Shown in pieces: positions 7,700 to 11,326 of a stretch of 11,326 nt of DNA. The DNA comes from Methylobacter sp. Its GTDB lineage: Bacteria; Pseudomonadota; Gammaproteobacteria; Methylococcales; Methylomonadaceae. Numbering within the stretch: the first letter of the stretch is position 1; each line of letters starts with the position of its first letter. The translations under genes were made by a program, and so were the position numbers. The notes beneath the pieces are model-generated. The model made no database searches and had not been told where the DNA came from. It worked only from the letters and a program-made list of their open reading frames with translations. Where the stretch lies: positions 1 through 11,326 of the forward strand of contig PMJA01000149.1 of NCBI GenBank assembly GCA_003158415.1. The letters run 5' to 3'.

Positions 7700-7728
7700 C
7701 TTACATTCATACATCTTATGAGTTTTCG

Positions 7729-7760
7729 TAGCCCGGATTCCGCAAGCTCCATCCAAGCTA
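7729..7760. repeat. REP-like element (GCCCGGATTCCGC type)
   Basis: TAGCCCGGAT (7729-7738) faces ATCCAAGCTA (7751-7760), pairing at 8 of 10 positions around an inner TCCGC. It resembles a repeat family I recall from many proteobacteria, whose usual form is fully palindromic. This copy has drifted in its right arm. Confidence 0.6.
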
Positions 7761-7828
7761 GTGTGCTAATCGGGCAACCTTTATCTTTGCCTATTTGATT
7801 GCAGCATCCAAATCTTTCCACAGCCGGG

Positions 7829-7908
7829 TAGGGTGGGCACATGCTGTTCGTGCCCACACGAAACAATACGGTGCTTCGTGTGGTGGGCAAAACTGCCTGC
7901 CCACCCTA
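7829..7908. repeat. 80-base double palindrome downstream of the autotransporter fragment
   Basis: Perfect 11-base outer arms TAGGGTGGGCA (7829-7839) and TGCCCACCCTA (7898-7908) enclose inner arms CACACGAA (7855-7862) and TTCGTGTG (7875-7882). The GTGGGCA word occurs several times in both orientations. It is typical of a REP or small MITE-like unit. It starts about 20 bases past the autotransporter stop and could also act as a transcription or mRNA-stability barrier. Confidence 0.8.
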
Positions 7909-7929
7909 GGCTTATTTCGAGCATATACC

Positions 7930-8874
7930 TTACCAACTCACCCGCAATCCGCCTAACACATTCTGACCGTTACGCGCGTTACGTTTTTCGAAGCCGTAAT
8001 CGGCAAATAGGGCGACATTATTGCCGACATCTAACGTGACTCCCGCGCCTAACGACGCCGCATCACGCCCGGCATTGGCAGCACTTACATTAATTGATTG
8101 ACCCAGCAGCGTGGCTTGTGAGCTGCTGGCAATGGAATCGCCCTCATCGTGCAGCCAGTAAGCGCGAAGTTCCGGCGTTATGCGTTTATTGACGCCGAAG
8201 CCGATGCTGCGGCTAACTTTAGTGCCCACACGGGTTTGAGCGGCAGAGAGTGTTGTTGACTTAACGGCAAGTCCCGCTACGCCGCTTTCGGTGAAGGCAT
8301 CGCGGCTGATAATGTCGCCACGCGCTCCGAATGAAGGTTCGATGATGTAATTACCTAACTGGCGGCGAGTGCCCGCTTCCACATCTAATGAACCGCTATT
8401 ACCATTACTATTCGAGTTATAGGGGGTATTTGTAGCCAAATTAACAACTCGTTGCGTGGTGTAATTATCCCGACCATAGCCGAATGAGAAATTCAAGAAC
8501 TCAGTATTCTTGTGCCAAAGACCATAGCCCAGGAATTGTACGCTATCAGTCGCACCGCTGTCGGACAAGCTGGTACTGACCTGATTATGGGCATAGCCGA
8601 TAGCAGCGCCCAGTTGTAATTGCTCGGCGACAGCAAAATCGGAACCCAGCATAACGCCGTACAGCCGTTCATTAAAACCGCCTGCTTGCTTATCGCCGCC
8701 GGTGGACATAAAACCGCCCATGCCGCGTATCCAGAGATTTTTATTCGCCTGTGCGTCCAGTTTTTGCGCCGCATTATTTGCGGCTAAGCCGACCAAACTT
8801 TCATTATTTTGAGGCGTGATTCCCGCCATAGACGATGACCTGCCTAAACGCACATCGGCCAAACGACCAAACAC
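7930..8874 (-). CDS. Autotransporter beta-barrel domain, passenger and signal peptide missing
   Basis: The 314-residue frame is almost entirely an autotransporter translocator domain (type V secretion, PF03797-like). It has NLWIRGMGGF near residue 46, then alternating amphipathic strands with Gly/aromatic patterns (YGVMLGSDFAV, LQLGAAIGYAHN, FLNFSFGYGRDNY, LRAYWLHDEGDS) and the closing strand VLGGLRVSW, whose terminal aromatic residue is the usual outer-membrane assembly signal. An intact autotransporter would carry a signal peptide and a passenger of hundreds of residues before this barrel. Here an in-frame TAA lies at 8893-8895, only six codons before the GTG at 8872-8874, and an ISAs1 end lies about 50 bases further on. 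The preceding APAGQAVFGRLADVRLG reads like the normal linker into the barrel, so the gene is truncated. Without a signal sequence it should not reach the outer membrane. The barrel itself has no stop or frameshift. Confidence 0.88.
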   Translation of the reverse strand: MFGRLADVRLGRSSSMAGITPQNNESLVGLAANNAAQKLDAQANKNLWIRGMGGFMSTGGDKQAGGFNERLYGVMLGSDFAVAEQLQLGAAIGYAHNQVSTSLSDSGATDSVQFLGYGLWHKNTEFLNFSFGYGRDNYTTQRVVNLATNTPYNSNSNGNSGSLDVEAGTRRQLGNYIIEPSFGARGDIISRDAFTESGVAGLAVKSTTLSAAQTRVGTKVSRSIGFGVNKRITPELRAYWLHDEGDSIASSSQATLLGQSINVSAANAGRDAASLGAGVTLDVGNNVALFADYGFEKRNARNGQNVLGGLRVSW

Positions 8875-8894
8875 CGCCTGACCTGCGGGGGCTT

Positions 8895-8924
8895 AAATTA
8901 CTCCCGTCTTTTGTCGGTTGTCAA
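8895..8924 (-). promoter_or_regulatory. Weak promoter-like pair upstream of the autotransporter fragment
   Basis: TTGACA (minus strand, 8919-8924) and TAATTT (8895-8900) are 18 bases apart and point into the autotransporter fragment. The -35 is perfect but the -10 is poor and overlaps the in-frame stop. It may be chance. Confidence 0.25.
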
Positions 8925-8943
8925 GCAAAATATGCCGATAACT

Positions 8944-9079
8944 CAGGGCAAGCGCATTAAAACTCTATTGACATCAGAGATAAAATAGTAAGATTTTGAG
9001 CTACGCGCATGAAGCAACACACTACCGCCTGTATCATCAAGCATTTTTCCTCAATCCCTGATCCCCGTATCAATCGTAA
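8944..9079 (+). mobile_element. Left end of an ISAs1-family insertion sequence, truncated
   Basis: The block starts with CAGGGCAAGCGCATTAAAAC (8944-8963), which looks like an ISAs1-family terminal repeat; that is my recollection, not a database match. It contains a promoter-like TTGACA (8968-8973) with TAAGAT (8989-8994) and the first codons of an ISAs1-type transposase. It ends abruptly where the 435-base inverted-repeat block begins. No right end is visible in the window. Confidence 0.6.
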
Positions 9080-9086
9080 GACCTGA
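9009..9086 (+). pseudogene. ISAs1-family transposase, N-terminal 25 codons only
   Basis: From the ATG at 9009-9011 the frame reads MKQHTTACIIKHFSSIPDPR followed by INRKT, then TGA. HFSSIPDPRINRK is the conserved start of ISAs1-family (H-repeat-associated) transposases, which normally continue with a His-Leu-hydrophobic helix and total about 370 residues. The match stops at Lys24/Thr25, exactly where the 25-base inverted repeat starts at 9080. I infer that another element inserted or recombined here. The rest of the gene is not found on the far side of that block. Confidence 0.72.
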
Positions 9087-9514
9087 TTAGAAAGATTCTT
9101 CAGCCAACCCAGATTTTCTCAATTATAAGGCGCATACTGACCCAAACAAACTCACAAAAGAGAAACAGTGATGGACATGAACCTCAAGGGTGGGAAGTAT
9201 AAGACCTTCCAATGCAAATGCTGTCGGTTGCCAACACCGGGCGATCATCGCGGGCGGTCGAAAGCCCAAGGATTTGCCTGAATTCAATTGGATCAACACG
9301 GTTTTGGGCAATGTCAAAACCAGCCTGGGTGGTGCCTACCATGCATTCGATTTCGTCAAATACGGAACTCGCTACCTCGGTGCGTTTGTTTATCGGTTTA
9401 ACCGGCGCTTCCATCTTGAGACGCTTCCGTTGCACCTACTCGTCGCCGCAGCCACCATCGGGCCTCGTCCGGCAGGTTGGCTTCGCCAAGCTGAAGAATC
9501 TTTCTAATTAGGTC
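9080..9514 (+). mobile_element. 435-base IS1595-family remnant bounded by 25-base inverted repeats
   Basis: Positions 9080-9104 and 9490-9514 are inverted copies matching at 24 of 25 bases; the shared core reads ATTAGAAAGATTCTTCAGC. Between them lies a deleted IS1595-family transposase. The right repeat overlaps the transposase's last codons and stop. I see no matching 8-base target duplication just outside the repeats (IS1595 elements normally make one), so these may not be the true element ends. Confidence 0.65.
9171..9507 (+). pseudogene. IS1595-family transposase, internally deleted
   Basis: The C-terminal part is clear in the frame from 9190 to the TAA at 9505-9507: GCQHRAIIAGGRKPKDLPEF is followed by NWINTVLGNVKTSLGGAYHAF and YLGAFVYRFNRRFHLETLP, ending in LRQAEESF. 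This matches the last third of IS1595/ISXO2-type DDE transposases, where the WVNTVLGN block holds the final catalytic position. A different frame from the ATG at 9171 gives MDMNLKGGKYKTFQCKCCR, a Cys-rich start that may be the original N-terminus, joined out of frame by a deletion of roughly 600 bases (my estimate from normal family length). The first two catalytic Asp residues are absent, so it is inactive. Confidence 0.78.
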
Positions 9515-9552
9515 ACGTTTTTACAATATCAAAATTTAGCGGCGATACAGTG

Positions 9553-9596
9553 TCAACGCAAAGCATTTCAAACGGGGCAACATAACATGCCCCGTC
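9553..9596 (-). repeat. Dispersed hairpin repeat, copy 2
   Basis: On the minus strand this begins GACGGGGCATG, as copy 1 (7415-7453) does, closes its stem with TGCCCCGTTTGAAATG, and ends GCTTTGCGTTGA-like. It differs from copy 1 by a five-base longer loop/stem junction and three substitutions in the 3' tail. The shared tail shows these are related repeats and not just two similar terminators. Confidence 0.7.
9572..9595 (-). terminator. Terminator-like hairpin after the PEP-CTERM gene
   Basis: A perfect 8-base stem ACGGGGCA / TGCCCCGT with an 8-base loop lies about 20 bases past the stop codon. It is followed on the minus strand by TTGAAATGCTTTG, a broken T-tract. The placement suits transcription termination, but the weak T-run and the second copy elsewhere mean it may be a repeat doing this job incidentally. 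Confidence 0.55.
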
Positions 9597-9613
9597 TGGC
9601 TATGAGGAAGGGG

Positions 9614-10282
9614 CTAAACTTGATTCGCTTTCCGGCGGACTGAAATACCAAAAACGAGAAAGCCTGAGGCGAGCAATAACGCTATAGGTGCAGGTTCCGG
9701 CACATTACCAACGATTTGGAAAGGGCTTGAGCATTGGGTTGTGCCGATAGCTAAAACACCAGAGCATGGATTTGCGGCACTAAACTGCCCGGTTGCATTT
9801 GTCCAGGAAAGCGATGGCCCGGCGTTAGCGCTGGCGCTATTGATGTCCCAAGATGCCTGTTGTCCTGAAGTTGTGGTGGCGTTGGTCAACTGTAGCCAAT
9901 AGGTGCCGGCAGTTAAGTATTGTGATGGAACTTGGAAAGCGTTGAGATCCAGAACATAGCCTTGATTGTTTATGCTGAGGTCGCTAGCAAATACGGAAGT
10001 TTGGGTTCCAGACGCTAGTACGCTCCCGCCGGCAGTGCTGGTGATGGCCCAATCGATATTGGTGACGTCTTGTGAAAAGGCACTCCAGGTATCGAAGCTT
10101 ACACCGGTTACGATGGAATTCGACGCTAAGGTGAAAGAGTCGGCAACAACTAGGCCGCCGCCGAGCGTGAGCGCATTAGTGTTACCGTCTAGTGTACCGT
10201 TGCTGTATAAGATATCGGCATTGACGGAGGTGGTGACCAAGCCGACCAGCAGTATCGCCGTGATTTTGTATTTTTTTAACAT
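9614..10282 (-). CDS. PEP-CTERM sorting domain protein
   Basis: This 222-residue exported protein starts with a Sec signal (MLKKYKITAILLVGLVTTSVNA, cut expected after Ala22). It ends with a PEP-CTERM sorting signal: VPEP at 194-197, a membrane stretch APIALLLASGFLVFGIS and a basic RRK cluster (216-218). Such proteins are processed by an EpsH-type exosortase and are linked to exopolysaccharide or floc formation. The body is a Ser/Thr/Asn-rich beta fold with few charges, repeats like TSTAGGSVLASGTQTSVFAS, and one likely disulphide pair (Cys173, Cys184). I know no specific function for it. It is 44 bases downstream of another exported-protein gene on the same strand with no terminator between, so the two may be co-transcribed. 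The ribosome site is weak (GAG eight bases before the ATG). No exosortase gene is visible. Confidence 0.92.
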   Translation of the reverse strand: MLKKYKITAILLVGLVTTSVNADILYSNGTLDGNTNALTLGGGLVVADSFTLASNSIVTGVSFDTWSAFSQDVTNIDWAITSTAGGSVLASGTQTSVFASDLSINNQGYVLDLNAFQVPSQYLTAGTYWLQLTNATTTSGQQASWDINSASANAGPSLSWTNATGQFSAANPCSGVLAIGTTQCSSPFQIVGNVPEPAPIALLLASGFLVFGISVRRKANQV

Positions 10283-10326
10283 ATTAGTGTCTCAAATTGT
10301 AAATTTTGAAAATATCGAATGTTTAA

Positions 10327-11326
10327 CTAATTAGGCGCTATCGCTGGAAGAGTGAATGCAACTGATTGAGGCAATATATTTACACCACGCAATACTTGAC
10401 CGTAAACGGCAGTTTTTAGCAGAGTGAAATTTTCGTTGCTGGGCTGGGTTTGTGCGCTAACGACATCCTTTATTGACACCAGTCTGTTAGGATCAGCGCC
10501 CTGGTCGCCGTAGACGGAAGTATCGCTGACGGTCGATGTGGTGGCGTATAAGGTAACCGTACCGTCTGTATGCAACGAACCTATAAGATGACGCAAACCT
10601 CCGGTGGTAGTGGTGTAACTGCCGGATGAACCATCCAAAGCTGTACCGGTAACCGTGTAAGGGACGCCTAAGCCCAGGCCGTGTTGTAAAGTATAAACGT
10701 TGTGCCATTGACCGTCTGACTCAAGCACCCATTTCTGTATGCCTTCGTGTCCGGTAGCGACATAAGGATAGGCCGTACCACCTTCATCAGCCACATACAA
10801 GGTGGTGGGGTTGGCGAACCACATGCCGAATGGAAAATAGGTAGGCGCCGCTACCCCAGTCCCAGAAGCCAGTTGAGTCGGTAAGCCGGGTAGTACAGTA
10901 ATTGGGCTGTTGCCGTCAAGACTGCCGGTGCCGAAGTCGCCCACATGGCCTACCTGATAGACGGTGTTAATGCCGTTACCGCCGCTACCTTTGCTGACAT
11001 ACAGGGTGCCATTGTAAGCAGTGGCGCCACGGAAGTTGTTATCCTTGCCGGTTTTATCTGCGGCACCATAAGGCGACCCGGTCAGCGGATTAGTATTCCC
11101 TATCGAGAAACCGCGCTGATAACCGGTTGAGCTGTTGAGTGTGCCTTGGGCTTGACCGATCACCGATGTGGTGGGGTTACCGCTGCCGACGGCGATGGAC
11201 TGTACGCCGGTATTGTTGCTCAATTCACTGAGGAAAGTGCCGTTCGGTGCGGAGGCGGCTGGAGTTGTAGATGCTTTGCCGGCATTGCCGGTCAGGAAGT
11301 AATAAGGGAGATGGTAGTTATAAACA
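10327..11326 (-). CDS. Unrecognised exported-type protein, 5' end outside window
   Basis: The frame is open from the right edge of the window to the TAG at 10327-10329, giving about 333 visible residues. The true start lies beyond 11326: an internal TTG at 11221-11223 is not needed, because VYNYHLPYYFLTGNAGKAS is in frame upstream of it. The protein is rich in Gly, Thr, Ser and Asn with few charges. It shows repeating short motifs such as NNFRGATAYNGTLYVSKGSG, NPTTLYVADEGG and DGTVTLYATTS, spaced about 50-60 residues apart, as in a beta-propeller built of LYV-type strands. It has no PEP-CTERM signal and ends FTLPAIAPN. I do not recognise the family. Given its composition and the PEP-CTERM neighbour, I infer a cell-surface or secreted protein. 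The missing N-terminus would show whether it has a signal peptide. Confidence 0.82.
   Translation of the reverse strand, partial: VYNYHLPYYFLTGNAGKASTTPAASAPNGTFLSELSNNTGVQSIAVGSGNPTTSVIGQAQGTLNSSTGYQRGFSIGNTNPLTGSPYGAADKTGKDNNFRGATAYNGTLYVSKGSGGNGINTVYQVGHVGDFGTGSLDGNSPITVLPGLPTQLASGTGVAAPTYFPFGMWFANPTTLYVADEGGTAYPYVATGHEGIQKWVLESDGQWHNVYTLQHGLGLGVPYTVTGTALDGSSGSYTTTTGGLRHLIGSLHTDGTVTLYATTSTVSDTSVYGDQGADPNRLVSIKDVVSAQTQPSNENFTLLKTAVYGQVLRGVNILPQSVAFTLPAIAPN

Larger units (their letters stand above)
7208..7929. other. Gene-free region packed with palindromic repeats
   Basis: I find no credible gene here. The open frames crossing it have no family features and run over palindromes. The stretch contains a short AT-rich spacer (7208-7250), then a perfect 10-base palindrome GTTTGCAAAC (7292-7301) and at least five repeat-like hairpins, listed separately. 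It separates the protease pseudogene from the autotransporter fragment. Confidence 0.7.

Noticed and set aside
7519..7890. A 123-codon open frame on the minus strand
   Set aside because: It runs across several palindromic repeats, has an irregular composition with many Cys, Trp and Arg and no family resemblance. It is best explained as read-through of repeat DNA.
7208..7929. CRISPR array, tRNA or other structured RNA gene in the repeat-rich region
   Set aside because: The repeats differ from each other, are not regularly spaced, and no cloverleaf or known RNA motif is visible.
8493..8774. A 93-codon minus-strand frame overlapping the autotransporter barrel
   Set aside because: It is an out-of-frame reading of the barrel gene, whose correct frame shows clear beta-strand periodicity and the terminal aromatic signature.
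7197..8900. Shared word GGAGTAATTTA before the protease pseudogene (minus, near 7207-7217) and before the autotransporter fragment (minus, near 8893-8903)
   Set aside because: The match is 11 bases, does not extend, and partly consists of a ribosome site, so chance is the simplest explanation.
9966..10334. A 122-codon plus-strand open frame
   Set aside because: It is antisense to the PEP-CTERM gene, which has a signal peptide and sorting signal, so the plus-strand frame is a shadow.

Overview
The window reads as a Gram-negative chromosome segment, most likely a gammaproteobacterium. It holds a Xanthomonas-type (Xps-like) run of type II secretion genes, an autotransporter beta-barrel, a PEP-CTERM protein (implying an exosortase and envelope polysaccharide), clan AA protease and ISAs1/IS1595 remnants, and many REP-like palindromes. 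Base composition looks mid-40s to about 50 % GC. A methanotroph-like (Methylococcales) host would fit, but that is an impression from gene content, not something the sequence proves.

Region 1 (1-6923, all on the minus strand) is one tightly packed type II secretion operon, in transcription order gspH, gspI, gspJ, gspK, gspL, gspM, a GspC/XpsN-like gene, then gspD running off the left edge. Most junctions are 4-base or longer overlaps, so the genes are surely co-transcribed. They encode four minor pseudopilins (H, I, J, K), the inner-membrane assembly pair L and M, a bitopic protein that probably links inner-membrane platform to secretin, and a lipoprotein secretin. The ATPase (E), platform protein (F), major pseudopilin (G) and prepilin peptidase (O) are not in the window.

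Region 2 (6924-7929) has no intact gene. It holds a decayed clan AA aspartic protease gene that has lost its catalytic centre, then about 700 bases packed with at least five different palindromic repeats.

Region 3 (7930-9613) is a scrapyard of mobile DNA. An autotransporter beta-barrel lacks its signal peptide and passenger. Just upstream of it lies the left end of an ISAs1-family element, cut off after 25 transposase codons by a 435-base block with near-perfect 25-base inverted repeats that carries a deleted IS1595-family transposase.

Region 4 (9614-11326, minus strand) has two exported-protein genes 44 bases apart: an unrecognised Gly/Thr/Ser-rich protein, truncated by the right edge, and a PEP-CTERM protein followed by a terminator-like hairpin. 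A second copy of that hairpin, in the opposite orientation, lies about 2.1 kb away in region 2.
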